Shown here: positions 1-8,542 of the stretch, one piece after another
Position numbering within the stretch: position 1 is the stretch's first letter
Layout of the letters: every line of letters starts with the position of its first letter
NCBI GenBank assembly: GCA_029961045.1
Contig: JASBVN010000005.1
Span: 38,598-102,597 of the forward strand
Source: Alicyclobacillaceae bacterium
GTDB taxonomy: Bacteria > Bacillota > Bacilli > Kyrpidiales > Kyrpidiaceae
Direction: 5' to 3'
Length of the DNA: 64,000 bases
Program-made: the position numbers and the translations under genes
Notes under the pieces: generated by a model
The model's database searches: none
Told to the model about the DNA's origin: nothing
What the model saw: the letters and a program-made list of their open reading frames with translations, nothing else

Positions 1-215
1 GCCTTGGTGCAAAAAGCCTTGCTCGCATACGCCACCTGGTAAGACAGTCCCGTTTTCCGGAAGGCGGCGTGAAACTCGCGGCAAGCCTCCCGCAACAATT
101 CCTCGTCGTACACATATAGCGGGGTCCCGAATCGCGCGACCAGATCCACGACGTCGCAGCCGCCGATCTCGAGATGTCCCCGTTCATTGATGCGAGTCGT
201 CCCGTAGAGCACCAT
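1..215 (-). CDS. lysA: Diaminopimelate decarboxylase, N-terminal part (cut by window edge)
   Basis: Only the first 71 codons are inside the window. The protein begins MVLYGTTRINERGHL and reaches a YASKAF motif, whose lysine is the pyridoxal-phosphate Schiff-base residue of the LysA / alanine-racemase-fold decarboxylases. The enzyme converts meso-diaminopimelate to lysine in the cytoplasm. The ATG at 213-215 follows a GGAGAGGAG ribosome site. It lies directly downstream of the spoVA genes, the same neighbourhood as in Bacillus subtilis. A separate promoter is visible at 278-307. The assignment is good although most of the protein is outside. Confidence 0.88.
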   Translation of the reverse strand, partial: MVLYGTTRINERGHLEIGGCDVVDLVARFGTPLYVYDEELLREACREFHAAFRKTGLSYQVAYASKAFCTK

Positions 216-277
216 CCGGCTTCTCCTCTCCAAAAACGCGAAAGCAACCAGGCGACCCCCGGTTGCCGGTTGCCCTG

Positions 278-307
278 ATTATATCACGGGATCCGGTCGG
301 GATACAA
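278..307 (-). promoter_or_regulatory. Candidate SigA promoter of lysA
   Basis: On the minus strand TTGTAT (302-307) and TATAAT (278-283) are separated by 18 bases. The roughly 60-base leader that follows contains a GCAACC...GGTTGC inverted repeat with a short T-rich tail, too small for a lysine riboswitch. It lets lysA be expressed independently of the sporulation genes upstream. Confidence 0.55.
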
Positions 308-312
308 CGACG

Positions 313-663
313 TCAACCCTTCGGTTTGAACAGGAGGGCCGCCAGAAAACTGAAGACGATGGCAGAAGAGATGCCGGCGCTGGTGACCTCGAAAATTCCG
401 GTGATGACCCCGATCAAGCCGTGGGTCTGAGCCTCCATGAGCGCGCCGTGGGTCAACGCGTGTCCAAAGCTGGTGATCGGCACGGTGGCTCCCGCCCCGG
501 CCAGGCGAATCAGCGGATCGTACAGATTGAATCCGTCGAGAACCGCTCCGGCCACCACCAACACGGTCATGGCGTGGGCCGGGGTCAGCCGCCCGACATC
601 CATGAGGAGTTGGCCGATGAGGCAGATCAAACCTCCCACCACGAACGCCCAAAGGTAAATCAC
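313..663 (-). CDS. spoVAE: Stage V sporulation protein AE (SpoVAEb type)
   Basis: A 116-residue, very hydrophobic protein with about four membrane segments. It has the glycine-rich pattern of SpoVAC/SpoVAEb proteins (for example [16 protein letters not shown]). In Bacillus these proteins form the inner-forespore-membrane channel that takes up calcium dipicolinate during sporulation and releases it in germination. The start is GTG after an AAAGGGGGAAG ribosome site. It is the last spoVA gene, 31 bases after spoVAD. The paralogous SpoVAC two genes upstream shares the AGAG-VPVTGF-type segment, which supports the identification. No spoVAF follows; lysA comes next. Confidence 0.9.
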   Translation of the reverse strand: MIYLWAFVVGGLICLIGQLLMDVGRLTPAHAMTVLVVAGAVLDGFNLYDPLIRLAGAGATVPITSFGHALTHGALMEAQTHGLIGVITGIFEVTSAGISSAIVFSFLAALLFKPKG

Positions 664-694
664 CGAACTTCCCCCTTTCCATTCCCCGGGCGAA

Positions 695-1720
695 TCACCC
701 CTCTTCCCGTTCCAATACCACGGCGTGACAAACGGCCGGGATCGATTCGCCCTGCTGCACGGATACCGTCGAGTGCAGAGCCCCCGTGGCCGCCACGAGG
801 ATCTTTCGCAGCTCGCCCCGCCGCAGGCGGCGGACGAGGGGACCGAAGGTGACCACCGCGCAACAGGCCGTTCCGCTACCCCCGTTGAAGACTTCCGTCT
901 GTTCGCGGGAAAAGATCATCGCTCCGCAATCGCCGTACCGGTCCCCCAGGTCGATTCCGCGTCTCCGGATCCAGTCCCGCAGAAGAGACATGCCGTATAT
1001 CCCGAGATCGCCCGTCACAATCAAGTCGTAATCTTCAGGGCCGGTTCCGGTGTCCGCAAAATGCGCCTCCAAGGTGTCCGCCGCCGCCGGAGCCATCGCT
1101 TCGGCCATGTCCAAGGGATTTTTCGCTCCGAAATCCACCACTTTGCCGATGGTCGCGGAAGAAATCCGGATGCGCGGCCGCTCACCCCCCGGACGCCGCG
1201 CCAACAAGGCCGCCCCTCCTCCCGATACCGTGCACGGCGCGGTATCGGGCTTCTGGGCGCCGTATTCGGTGGGATAGCGATATTGCCGTTCCGCGGTGGC
1301 GTTGTGACTGGCCGTCCCCACCAATACAGCGGAGGCGTGCCCCCCGTCCACCGCCAGCGCTCCCACCGCCAGCGCCTCTCCGGCCGTGGCGCAGGCGCTG
1401 AAAATCCCGAGATACGGAAGAGACAGCGCCCGGGCGATCAGACTGGAAGTCGTGATCTGATTCATGAGGTCCCCGGCGACAAAGAGCCCGACCTCCTCTT
1501 TTTGTATCCCTGATTTTTCCAAAGCCCGGTCGCAAGCTTCCCGCAAAAACTTCTGTTCGGCCTTCTCCCAGTTGGACTGGTCGGCGTAGGAAGTCGGGAA
1601 AATCGCATCGAAATCGTCCCGCAGCGGCCCCTCCCCTTCTTTTGGTCCCACCACCGCCGCCGAACTCAACAGGTAAACCCGTTCAAACAGCCAGGTTTGC
1701 CGTCCGCGCGGTTGGGCCAT
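695..1720 (-). CDS. spoVAD: Stage V sporulation protein AD (dipicolinate-binding)
   Basis: 341 residues with a thiolase / ketoacyl-synthase III-like fold, as in SpoVAD of Bacillus. The N-terminus reads [20 protein letters not shown] and is followed by [17 protein letters not shown] and a [13 protein letters not shown] segment. In the family it binds dipicolinic acid on the forespore side of the SpoVA channel rather than acting as an enzyme. Length matches the family (about 338). The ATG at 1718-1720 has a purine-rich GGAAGGGAG upstream. It sits between spoVAC and spoVAE in the canonical order. Confidence is high from family sequence and context. Confidence 0.93.
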   Translation of the reverse strand: MAQPRGRQTWLFERVYLLSSAAVVGPKEGEGPLRDDFDAIFPTSYADQSNWEKAEQKFLREACDRALEKSGIQKEEVGLFVAGDLMNQITTSSLIARALSLPYLGIFSACATAGEALAVGALAVDGGHASAVLVGTASHNATAERQYRYPTEYGAQKPDTAPCTVSGGGAALLARRPGGERPRIRISSATIGKVVDFGAKNPLDMAEAMAPAAADTLEAHFADTGTGPEDYDLIVTGDLGIYGMSLLRDWIRRRGIDLGDRYGDCGAMIFSREQTEVFNGGSGTACCAVVTFGPLVRRLRRGELRKILVAATGALHSTVSVQQGESIPAVCHAVVLEREEG

Positions 1721-1754
1721 GTCCGTCCCCGTCTCCCTTCCACCCGATTTCCCG

Positions 1755-2228
1755 TCAACCGCTCAACCGCACCAGCAACGTCCGGACAAGAGCGACGAAA
1801 AAGGCGGCGACCACTCCGAATACGATCACCGGACCGGCCATTTTGAACATCGTCCCCCCGACCCCCAGGACCAGCCCTTCGCTCCTGGCTTCGATGGCGG
1901 AGGAAGACATGGCGTTGGCGAATCCCGTTACCGGCACCGCCAGTCCCGCCCCTGCCCATTGGGCGAGGCGATCGTACACACCGAACCCGGTCAACAACAC
2001 GGCCAACAAGATCAATGTGGCCACCGTGGGATTGGCGGCCGCCTCCCGGTCGAAGCCGCCCCATCGCATGTAAAGCCCCTGGATCCACTGTCCGAGGTCG
2101 CACACCAAGCCGCCTACCCAAAAAGCCCGCACTGCATTCCGGATCACGGGCTTCGGCGGCCTTTTTTCCCGGACCAGCAGGCGATATTCCTGTTGCGCCT
2201 TCCGGTCGTCCGCCGAATGCGCGGTCAT
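1755..2228 (-). CDS. spoVAC: Stage V sporulation protein AC
   Basis: 157 residues. A charged N-terminus (QQEYRLLVREKRPPKPV) precedes several membrane segments, with the conserved GLVCDLGQWIQGLY and GAGLAVPVTGFANAMSS stretches of SpoVAC. SpoVAC is a membrane protein of the dipicolinate channel and behaves as a mechanosensitive channel in Bacillus. A GTG lies three codons upstream (2235-2237), but the ATG at 2226-2228 is preferred because AGGAGG lies eight bases before it. It precedes spoVAD by 34 bases. Confidence 0.92.
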   Translation of the reverse strand: MTAHSADDRKAQQEYRLLVREKRPPKPVIRNAVRAFWVGGLVCDLGQWIQGLYMRWGGFDREAAANPTVATLILLAVLLTGFGVYDRLAQWAGAGLAVPVTGFANAMSSSAIEARSEGLVLGVGGTMFKMAGPVIVFGVVAAFFVALVRTLLVRLSG

Positions 2229-2302
2229 GCCGAACACCTCCTATCCCATAGCCGCCTTTGCTAGGATGTGCCGCACCCTCGCCAAATATCCGGACCGCCC
2301 TC

Positions 2303-2725
2303 TTACGGCGATAACTCCGGAAAGAGGAAATTGATCAGACAGCCGAGGATCTTCCCGATCACCATGGCGGACACCAACACCGGCAGGGCTTCCTGCATTC
2401 GGAGGCGCCTGGCGAGAATCGGCAAGACGTTGAGCACCTCCGTTAAAGCCCCGGCCACCATGCCGACGAACACCCCCGCCAGAAGTCCCCAAAACGCCGC
2501 CAAAACCGGAGACAAGAAAAACCGGGGATGCGCGATCTCCGCGAGGGTGCTCGCCAGAGCTCCCAAAGTCAGGGCCCATTCATACCCGCGCAAATAGGAT
2601 TGAGAACGCGTCAGCTGGACGAGGCGGGGAATGACGTCCAAAACCGACAAAAGGGCCAGAAATCCGCTGCCCACGGTAATCCCCCAAGCGAGCCCCGCCC
2701 CGGCCGCTATCCACTCACGGATCAT
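2303..2725 (-). CDS. spoVAB: Stage V sporulation protein AB
   Basis: A 140-residue protein with four to five membrane helices and the SpoVAB-typical N-terminus MIREWIAAGAGLAWGITVGSG. Expected partner of the other SpoVA proteins in the forespore inner membrane. The ATG at 2723-2725 follows GGGAGGGG. Its start overlaps the end of spoVAA by 11 bases, so the two are probably translationally coupled. About 75 bases separate it from spoVAC. Confidence 0.9.
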   Translation of the reverse strand: MIREWIAAGAGLAWGITVGSGFLALLSVLDVIPRLVQLTRSQSYLRGYEWALTLGALASTLAEIAHPRFFLSPVLAAFWGLLAGVFVGMVAGALTEVLNVLPILARRLRMQEALPVLVSAMVIGKILGCLINFLFPELSP

Positions 2726-3368
2726 GCGGACCCCTCCCCTCTTGCTTGCTGCCCTCCCGGGTGATCACGTACTGGTTGATCATCTGTTCGTATTGAAAGA
2801 CCTCGACTTCGAGGGGGCTGGGTTCGTGCTCGTTGAATTTGCGCCGCAACAGATGATTGAAAAAAAGAGCCATGCCGATGCCTACGCCGAACGCATAGGG
2901 AATTTGCAGCATCAGCGGACGTTCTTGAAAATGGCCGGTGATCAGTTGATAAATCCGCTGGTGGACGCGCACCATACTGACGTCGGCGTGAAAGTTCATG
3001 ATCGTCAGGCCCGATCCCACGAACAGCAACAGCCATACCGCCGCCACTTTGTACCAGGGGGCCGGCTGCTCATCGGGCCGGTCGAGGTCTACGATTGTTT
3101 CCGTCGGCCCGATCAAATGCACATTCACCCCGGGCCACCGGCGTTTGATCGCCACCAGGATGTCGATGGCTTGAACCACCCGCAGATCCCCCTTTTGACC
3201 GGACCACTCCGCCACCGGAATCCGGCGGATATCCTCGCCGACCTCCGCTCCCCTCGGGCCGATGGCCACCACCTCCGCCACTTCGCCCACCCGCAGAGGC
3301 ACGCCGGTCCGATACGACATGCGTTCCTTGGGGCGCACGTACACCTCGATCCCCCGGAGATTCTCCAA
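2715..3368 (-). CDS. spoVAA: Stage V sporulation protein AA
   Basis: 217 residues, close to the 206 of B. subtilis SpoVAA. The soluble N-terminal half contains IEVYVRPKERMSYRTG and the C-terminal half carries two membrane helices. The frame stays open far upstream (to about 3716), but the real start is the TTG at 3366-3368 (MENLRGIEVYV), six bases after GGAGGAGGGG. The bases GGGAATACTA just upstream resemble a SigF/SigG -10 element, but no clear -35 is seen. Downstream of the sigF terminator, so the spoVA genes probably form their own forespore-expressed operon. Confidence 0.87.
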   Translation of the reverse strand: MENLRGIEVYVRPKERMSYRTGVPLRVGEVAEVVAIGPRGAEVGEDIRRIPVAEWSGQKGDLRVVQAIDILVAIKRRWPGVNVHLIGPTETIVDLDRPDEQPAPWYKVAAVWLLLFVGSGLTIMNFHADVSMVRVHQRIYQLITGHFQERPLMLQIPYAFGVGIGMALFFNHLLRRKFNEHEPSPLEVEVFQYEQMINQYVITREGSKQEGRGPHDP

Positions 3369-3452
3369 GCGGAACCCCTCCTCCGCCGAGTCCCTCCTAG
3401 TATTCCCCGGGAGTGCCACCCGCGCCCGCCGGCGGCATGCGGACACCGGGCC

Positions 3453-3503
3453 AAAAAACGGGGGCCGTCCCCAGAGCGGTTTGGACGCTCGGGACAGCCC
3501 CCG
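3453..3503 (-). terminator. Rho-independent terminator of the spoIIA operon
   Basis: Minus-strand transcript: a long, nearly continuous hairpin with arms GGGGGCTGTCCC and GGGGACGGCCCCC, extended by an inner GAGCG/CGCTC pair, followed by six U. It lies 14 bases after the sigF stop. Confidence 0.9.
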
Positions 3504-3517
3504 CTGCAACTTCCGCT

Positions 3518-4279
3518 TTACCCGTCTCCGATCAATTGTCTCCGAATGTGGTTGAGGATCTTCTTTTCCAGCCGGCTGACTTGCACTTGAGAAATGCCGA
3601 GGACGGCGGCGACCTCCGACTGAGTCTTGTCCCGAAAGAAACGGAGGAAGACGATCAGCCGCTCCCGTTCCGGCAACCGGTTGAGGGCGTCGGCGAGGGC
3701 CAGCCGGTCGAACCATTTTTCCTGCTCCTCGTCGGCAATCTGGTCCATCAGAAGAATCGGATCCCCGTCGTTTTCAAACACCGTTTCGTGAATGGAAGCC
3801 GGAGCCCTCACGGCCTCTTGAGTAAACACCACCTCCGCCGGTTCCATGCCCAGTTCGGCGGCCAATTCATTGATGTGGGGCTGCCGTCCCAGCCGCTTGG
3901 CCAATTCGTCCCGCACCCGGCGGATCGAGCGGGCGGTCTCCTTGACCGACCGGCTGATTTTCACCGTCCCGTCATCCCGGAGAAATCGCTGGATCTCCCC
4001 GATGATCATGGGAACCGCGTAGGTGGAGAATTTGACATCGAAGCTCAAATCGAATTTGTCGATGGCCTTCATCAACCCGATGCAACCGATCTGAAACAGA
4101 TCGTCCGGTTCATACCCGCGCCCCAGAAACCGTTGAACCACCGACCAGACCAAGCGCTGGTTGAACAGGACGAGTTTCTCCCGCGCGGCCGAATCGCCCT
4201 GCTGGCTCCGAGCGATCAGAAGGCGGACCTCTTCGTCCGTCAATTTGGCTGTGGAGGACATCTCTTTTTCCGGTTGCAT
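3518..4279 (-). CDS. sigF: RNA polymerase sporulation sigma factor F
   Basis: 253 residues, a SigB/F/G-type sigma factor. Region 2 contains DDLFQIGCIGLMKAIDKFD and VKFSTYAVPMIIGEIQRFLR; region 4 ends in SQVQVSRLEKKIL. SigF directs the first forespore programme after asymmetric division and is held inactive by SpoIIAB. The ATG follows TTAGGTGAG. The gene is eight bases after spoIIAB in the classic spoIIAA-spoIIAB-sigF operon, which distinguishes it from its paralogue sigG at 15267. Confidence 0.97.
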   Translation of the reverse strand: MQPEKEMSSTAKLTDEEVRLLIARSQQGDSAAREKLVLFNQRLVWSVVQRFLGRGYEPDDLFQIGCIGLMKAIDKFDLSFDVKFSTYAVPMIIGEIQRFLRDDGTVKISRSVKETARSIRRVRDELAKRLGRQPHINELAAELGMEPAEVVFTQEAVRAPASIHETVFENDGDPILLMDQIADEEQEKWFDRLALADALNRLPERERLIVFLRFFRDKTQSEVAAVLGISQVQVSRLEKKILNHIRRQLIGDG

Positions 4280-4287
4280 GTTCTCAC

Positions 4288-4734
4288 CTAATCGAAGGTC
4301 GGAGCGGACGATTGAAGCCGCTTGACCATGCGAACCCGGGTTCCCTCACCGGGGCGGGAGATTACATCCACGCGGTCTGAAAAGCTTTCCATAATGGTGA
4401 ACCCCATCCCGGAGCGTTCGAGATCGGGCCGGGACGTATACATGGGCCGGCGGGCCAATTCGACATCCTCGATGCCGCACCCCCGGTCTTCGACCACGAT
4501 TTCCACCGTGTCCCCGTCGAGGGTGCAGGTGACGGCGACCAACCCTTCTCCGTCCGGATAGCCGTGGATGATGGCGTTGGTCACCGCTTCGGACACGGCG
4601 GTCTTGATTTCCGCCAACTCTTCCACCGTCGGATCCAACTGGGCGACGAACGCCGCCACGGCGACGCGGGCAAAGGATTCGTTTTCCGACCGGCTGGCGA
4701 ACTCCAACCGCATGTAATTCCGCCTCGCGCTCAT
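4288..4734 (-). CDS. spoIIAB: Anti-sigma F factor and protein kinase SpoIIAB
   Basis: 148 residues with the GHKL ATPase motifs of SpoIIAB: N-box [12 protein letters not shown]1 box EDRGCGIED and G2 box [10 protein letters not shown]. It binds SigF in an ATP-dependent complex and phosphorylates SpoIIAA on serine. Length is like B. subtilis SpoIIAB (146). It starts with ATG one base after the spoIIAA stop, so translation is almost certainly coupled and keeps the two proteins in balance. Confidence 0.97.
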   Translation of the reverse strand: MSARRNYMRLEFASRSENESFARVAVAAFVAQLDPTVEELAEIKTAVSEAVTNAIIHGYPDGEGLVAVTCTLDGDTVEIVVEDRGCGIEDVELARRPMYTSRPDLERSGMGFTIMESFSDRVDVISRPGEGTRVRMVKRLQSSAPTFD

Positions 4735-4735
4735 G

Positions 4736-5086
4736 TCAGGCCTCCCTCAGCGCGGCAATCGCCGTGGTCTCATCGTCGTATACGGGGACGATGCTCAACA
4801 CCCCAGACAGTTCCAACAGCCTGCGAACCGGCGCTGTGGGGCCGCACACGGCCATTTTTCCTTTCTGCTGGCTGATCCGCCGATACCGTCCGAGAAGGAC
4901 GCCCAACCCGGAACTGTCCATAAAAGACAATTCCGCCAAATTCCATAACAGAAAAGGCGATCCCGCCTCTTCCAAGGCCGCGTCCACGCACTCCCGGACT
5001 GCCTCCGAAGTGTGGTGGTCCAACTCTCCGCGCAACCGGGCGACCACCACTCCGGATACTTGAACCGCTTCCACCGCCAGATTCAC
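4736..5086 (-). CDS. spoIIAA: Anti-anti-sigma factor SpoIIAA
   Basis: 116-residue STAS-domain protein. The motif [15 protein letters not shown] carries Ser58 (in DSSG), the residue phosphorylated by SpoIIAB and dephosphorylated by SpoIIE in the family. The unphosphorylated protein releases SigF from SpoIIAB. Start is GTG after GGAGGAGGGAG. First gene of the operon, preceded by a candidate SigH promoter with a Spo0A-box-like site. Confidence 0.96.
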   Translation of the reverse strand: MNLAVEAVQVSGVVVARLRGELDHHTSEAVRECVDAALEEAGSPFLLWNLAELSFMDSSGLGVLLGRYRRISQQKGKMAVCGPTAPVRRLLELSGVLSIVPVYDDETTAIAALREA

Positions 5087-5118
5087 TGCTCTCCCTCCTC
5101 CCGGTCCTCACCAACGGT

Positions 5119-5160
5119 CAATTCGAGGTCCGGACCGGGAAATCCTGCCTCTCGACAAAA
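5119..5160 (-). promoter_or_regulatory. Candidate SigH promoter with Spo0A box for spoIIA
   Basis: Minus strand: AGGATTT (5140-5146) and GAAT (5121-5124) are 15 bases apart, the SigH arrangement. TTTTGTCGAG (5151-5160) directly upstream of the -35 resembles a Spo0A box (TTGTCGAA). In B. subtilis spoIIA is driven by SigH and Spo0A~P, so sequence and knowledge agree. Confidence 0.65.
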
Positions 5161-5201
5161 AAACAGGAAAATCGATGAAAATCGCCTCATTTTGCTACCG
5201 G

Positions 5202-6488
5202 TCACGCCCGAGGATGCTCATCTCCCTCCAAGTACAAGCGGCCTCCCTGTTCATCGTAGCCGAACAGTTCCGCATACCGGCCCCAGTCGATCAAAATATC
5301 CAACTGTTTCGCCGCCTCATCCGGACCGAACCTCCGTTCGAAGATCTGGAGGAAAAACTCCCGGGGAATCTGCTTGTTGCGTTTCGACTGGAGCACCCAT
5401 AACATTTTTTCCATGGTAGGAACCTTTTTTAACACGAGTTCACGAAAAATTTCTTTGCGTTCCAATACGCTGGCCTCGGCGAATCTCCGCCCCACGTCCG
5501 TCAGTTCGATGTCTCCATGTTCCACCTTGACGAGACCCAGCAATTCGGCCCCTTCCACGATGGGAAGAAAATCTTCCACGTCCAACATCAGATTGTCCGC
5601 CAATTTATAGAGGTCGATTCGCGTCTCCAAATCGTCCAACAACTCCAACAATCCCGTCAAGGCTCCCGAACGAACTTCGGGCACCCGGCTCAACGGTCTC
5701 CCCGCGGCCGCCGGAGCCGCTTCCGCGGGCGTCCGTCGGGTGATGGTGGCATACAGCTGGTCCACCACCGCCAAAAAGGCGGGGGATTGCTTCTCCCGCC
5801 AATAAGGGAGGGTAAGCCGGACATCGGTGACGACCTGGGCCGGATCCCGGGAAAGCACCACCACCCGGTTGGCCAAGTACACCGCCTCTTCGATGCTGTG
5901 GGTGACGAGGATAATCGCTTTGGTCCGGATCTTCTTCTCCAGCCAGAGTTCCAAGAGGTCCCGGCGCAGGTTTTCCGCCGTCAGGACATCGAGGGCGGAG
6001 AACGGCTCATCCATCAAGAGGACGTCCGGCTCGGCCACCAGGGCGCGGCCGAAGCCGACCCGCTGGCGCATTCCCCCCGACAACTCCTTGGGAAAAGCCG
6101 TTTCAAATCCGTCGAGGCCCACCATGTCAATGACCTGCAGAGCCCGCTCCCGCTTTTCAGCGGCCGTCAATTCCTCCCGATCCAGTCCCAGTTCGACGTT
6201 TTCCAATACCGTCAGCCAGGGGAAAAGTGCAAAATTCTGGAAAATCATCGCCACTCCCGGGGCCACTCCCTCAACCGGCCGCCCGTGGTACAGCACTTCT
6301 CCTTCGGTGGGGGGAATCAGGCCGGCGATGATCCTCAGAAGCGTCGATTTTCCCGAACCGGACGGCCCTAAAACCGCCAGAAAATCGCCTTCCTCCACCT
6401 TCAAGGAGATGTCTTTCAAGATCGTCGTCTTCGATTCCGACCCCACTTCCCAGTCCTTCGATACCCTGCGCAACTCGAGCAGTGCCAC
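5202..6488 (-). CDS. ABC transporter ATPase, nitrate/sulfonate type with C-terminal AAA-associated domain
   Basis: 428 residues. Residues 1-240 form an ABC ATPase: Walker A GPSGSGKST (about 41-49), Q-loop MIFQNFALFPWL, signature LSGGMRQR (about 136), Walker B VLLMDEP and H-loop LVTHS. Residues about 285-420 look like the extra domain found on a subset of nitrate/sulfonate/taurine-type ATPases. Start GTG after AAAGGAGGG. Sixteen bases after the permease gene, so the two form an operon. No periplasmic-type binding protein is present. The family name suggests anions, but the magnesium riboswitch upstream argues for a magnesium-linked substrate; the substrate is unproven. Confidence 0.85.
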   Translation of the reverse strand: MALLELRRVSKDWEVGSESKTTILKDISLKVEEGDFLAVLGPSGSGKSTLLRIIAGLIPPTEGEVLYHGRPVEGVAPGVAMIFQNFALFPWLTVLENVELGLDREELTAAEKRERALQVIDMVGLDGFETAFPKELSGGMRQRVGFGRALVAEPDVLLMDEPFSALDVLTAENLRRDLLELWLEKKIRTKAIILVTHSIEEAVYLANRVVVLSRDPAQVVTDVRLTLPYWREKQSPAFLAVVDQLYATITRRTPAEAAPAAAGRPLSRVPEVRSGALTGLLELLDDLETRIDLYKLADNLMLDVEDFLPIVEGAELLGLVKVEHGDIELTDVGRRFAEASVLERKEIFRELVLKKVPTMEKMLWVLQSKRNKQIPREFFLQIFERRFGPDEAAKQLDILIDWGRYAELFGYDEQGGRLYLEGDEHPRA

Positions 6489-6503
6489 GTCCGTTCCCTC
6501 CTT

Positions 6504-8222
6504 TCACGCCTCCAGCCGGTACCGGGTTTCCGCCAGCCGGTGCATCCGCCGCCACAGCGTCCGGTTGATGACCACGACGAACCCGGCCATGACCACGATT
6601 CCCCACACGATGGCCGGCCAGTGCCCTTCGGTGGTGGCGCGGGTGATGTACGCCCCCAGGCCCGTCGCCGTCAATTGCGTGCCCCCCCACGACACCACCT
6701 CGGCCACGATGCTGGCGTTCCACGCCCCTCCGGAAGCCGTCACCAATCCCGTGGTCAAGGCGGGAAAGATCGCGGGTAAAATCAGATACCGCCACCGGCG
6801 CCATCCCCGCAGCCCCAACAGTTCGCTCGCTTCGCGCAGATCGTTGGGAATGGCCGACGCACCGGCGATCACATTGAACAGAATGTACCACTGGGTGCCC
6901 AACATCATCAAAAGAACAGAACCCCATTGTAGGCTGATGTGCAAAGACAGAAATACAGCCGTGATCAGCGGGAAAAACATATTGGCCGGAAAGGACGCGG
7001 CGATCAACACCAAGGGTTGGGCGATCCGAGACCACTTCGGATGGGTCCCGATCCAAACCCCCACCGGCACCGTCCACAGGGCGCCGAGGGCCACCGCCGC
7101 AAACACCCGGGCCATCGTCAGGAAGCCGTAACCCACAGGCACAAGCAACTCCCGCCATCCCAGTTCGGCGACCATCAGCCCCCCCCGGACGACCCAGTAG
7201 AACACCACCACAGACAGCGCCGCCCAGGCGGCGGAAGCAAGCAACCGGCGAACCCGTCGATTCGGCCGGAATGTGCGCCTCTCCCTCCGCCCCGCCCGAC
7301 CGGCGATGACCCAAGCCCAGGCCGGTTCCACAACCGCCTTGTGCATCCAACGGGCCAAACGGGAGCGGCGCAACAGGTTCAACATCCAAGAAGAAGGCTG
7401 GTCCACCCCCGCGGTCTGTTCCACTTTAAACCGCTGGACCCAAGCCACCACGGGACGCCAGAACAATTGATCCACCGCCACGATGACCACCACCATGGTG
7501 ATGATGGCGTACAACAGCGCCCGGACATCCCCTTGATCCATCGCGGCGGCCATATAGGAACCGATGCCCGGCAACCGGATGTCGTGGTGCAAAACGGTGA
7601 TCGATTCGCTGACCGCCAGAAAAAACCAACCGCCTCCGAAGGACATCATGCTGTTCCACACCAGGTGCACGGCGGAATACGGCAAATCCAGCAAAAGAAA
7701 CCTCCGAAGACCGCGAATGTGATACAGCCGGCTGGCCTCCCGCAATTCCTTCGGGACCCCGGTCAGGGACTGGTACACCCCGAAGGTCATGTTCCACACC
7801 TGGCCCGTGAAAATGGCGAAAATCGACGCCAATTCCACTCCGAGGAGGCTGTTGGGAAACAGGGCCATGAACCCGACCACCGTGACGGACAGAAATCCGA
7901 GCACCGGAACCGACTGCAAAATGTCGAGAAGGGGGATCAAGATCCGTTCGCCGATCCGGCTTCGCGCGGCGATTTGCGCGTACAGAAACGTAAAGACCAG
8001 GGACGCGCCCAAAGCCACGAACATCCGGATCAGCGATCTTCCGGCGTAATACGGCAGCATCGACGGATCGAGAGAGACGTCGATCGCAGCATCCGGCGGA
8101 CCATACGGTTCCACCATTCCTTTTCCCACATGCACAATCCCGTACAGCAGCCCGAGCACCCCGAGGAGGAGCGCCGCGTCCACCCACCATGCCGATTGGC
8201 TCGCCGCCCCGTAACGCCGCAT
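6504..8222 (-). CDS. ABC transporter permease with two fused membrane domains
   Basis: 572 residues made of two homologous permease halves of about six helices each. Each half carries an ATPase-docking EAA loop: LREASRLYHIRGLRRF in the first and LREASELLGLRGWRRW in the second. One polypeptide can thus supply both membrane subunits. The frame is open upstream to 8363, but the ATG at 8220-8222 is chosen because AAGGGGGG precedes it and the upstream codons fall in the riboswitch terminator. The charged segment at about residues 280-330 links the halves. First gene of the M-box-controlled operon; no solute-binding protein gene is nearby. Related to duplicated anion permeases, with substrate unknown. 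Confidence 0.82.
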   Translation of the reverse strand: MRRYGAASQSAWWVDAALLLGVLGLLYGIVHVGKGMVEPYGPPDAAIDVSLDPSMLPYYAGRSLIRMFVALGASLVFTFLYAQIAARSRIGERILIPLLDILQSVPVLGFLSVTVVGFMALFPNSLLGVELASIFAIFTGQVWNMTFGVYQSLTGVPKELREASRLYHIRGLRRFLLLDLPYSAVHLVWNSMMSFGGGWFFLAVSESITVLHHDIRLPGIGSYMAAAMDQGDVRALLYAIITMVVVIVAVDQLFWRPVVAWVQRFKVEQTAGVDQPSSWMLNLLRRSRLARWMHKAVVEPAWAWVIAGRAGRRERRTFRPNRRVRRLLASAAWAALSVVVFYWVVRGGLMVAELGWRELLVPVGYGFLTMARVFAAVALGALWTVPVGVWIGTHPKWSRIAQPLVLIAASFPANMFFPLITAVFLSLHISLQWGSVLLMMLGTQWYILFNVIAGASAIPNDLREASELLGLRGWRRWRYLILPAIFPALTTGLVTASGGAWNASIVAEVVSWGGTQLTATGLGAYITRATTEGHWPAIVWGIVVMAGFVVVINRTLWRRMHRLAETRYRLEA

Positions 8223-8267
8223 GCCATTTCCCCCCTTTTCCTCCAAAAAAGGCTCGCCTGAACGCAC

Positions 8268-8294
8268 AAAAAAATCCCCCCGTCTCCGGGGGGA
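8268..8294 (-). terminator. Riboswitch expression-platform terminator
   Basis: Minus transcript: TCCCCCC-GGAGA-CGGGGGGA hairpin followed by seven U, 45 bases before the permease start. Placed directly after the M-box aptamer, it is expected to form when magnesium is bound and to stop transcription. Confidence 0.88.
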
Positions 8295-8310
8295 CACACG
8301 GGTAGCCCGC

Positions 8311-8472
8311 CGCCTTCCCCCTAGTCGAGCTTCGGCAATGTACAACGTAGAGCGCAAGCGCACTCAGCCACCTTAGGAAAAGCCTTAATCCGGCAATTCC
8401 TGGTCTACCCATTGGCGGAATCGTTTCCGGGCAGTGGCCTGTGTTTGTACACACGCCTCACCTAACGAGGAT
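8311..8472 (-). promoter_or_regulatory. M-box (ykoK) magnesium riboswitch aptamer
   Basis: The minus strand carries the M-box consensus blocks in the right order and spacing: GTTAGGTGAGGC (8455-8466), CACTGCCC, GCCAATGGGT (8407-8416), a TAAGG...CCTAAGG side stem and AAGCTCGACTAG (about 8319-8330) closing on the 5' CCTCG. Overall length (about 160) matches the B. subtilis ykoK leader. M-boxes sense Mg2+ and turn off magnesium-uptake genes when it is plentiful. The terminator follows at once. The unusual point is the ABC transporter it controls. Confidence 0.9.
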
Positions 8473-8513
8473 GGCGCTTTTCCTACGATTTTCCGGCTTA
8501 TACCGACACCGAG

Positions 8514-8542
8514 ATTGTAACACGGGCCCACGGGCCGATCAA
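8514..8542 (-). promoter_or_regulatory. SigA promoter of the M-box operon
   Basis: Minus strand TTGATC (8537-8542), 17 bases, TACAAT (8514-8519). The -35 overlaps the last bases of ileS. Transcription would begin about 35 bases before the aptamer. Confidence 0.75.

Noticed and set aside
216..277. Lysine riboswitch upstream of lysA
   Set aside because: The leader is about 60 bases, too short for the lysine aptamer, and shows only one small hairpin.
725..1513. Long plus-strand frames antisense to spoVAD and many other genes
   Set aside because: High GC gives long antisense frames. They have no ribosome sites or recognisable domains, while the minus-strand frames match known families.
3369..3716. 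N-terminal extension of SpoVAA
   Set aside because: Runs through the sigF terminator and sigF itself. The TTG at 3366-3368 has a proper ribosome site and gives the family length.
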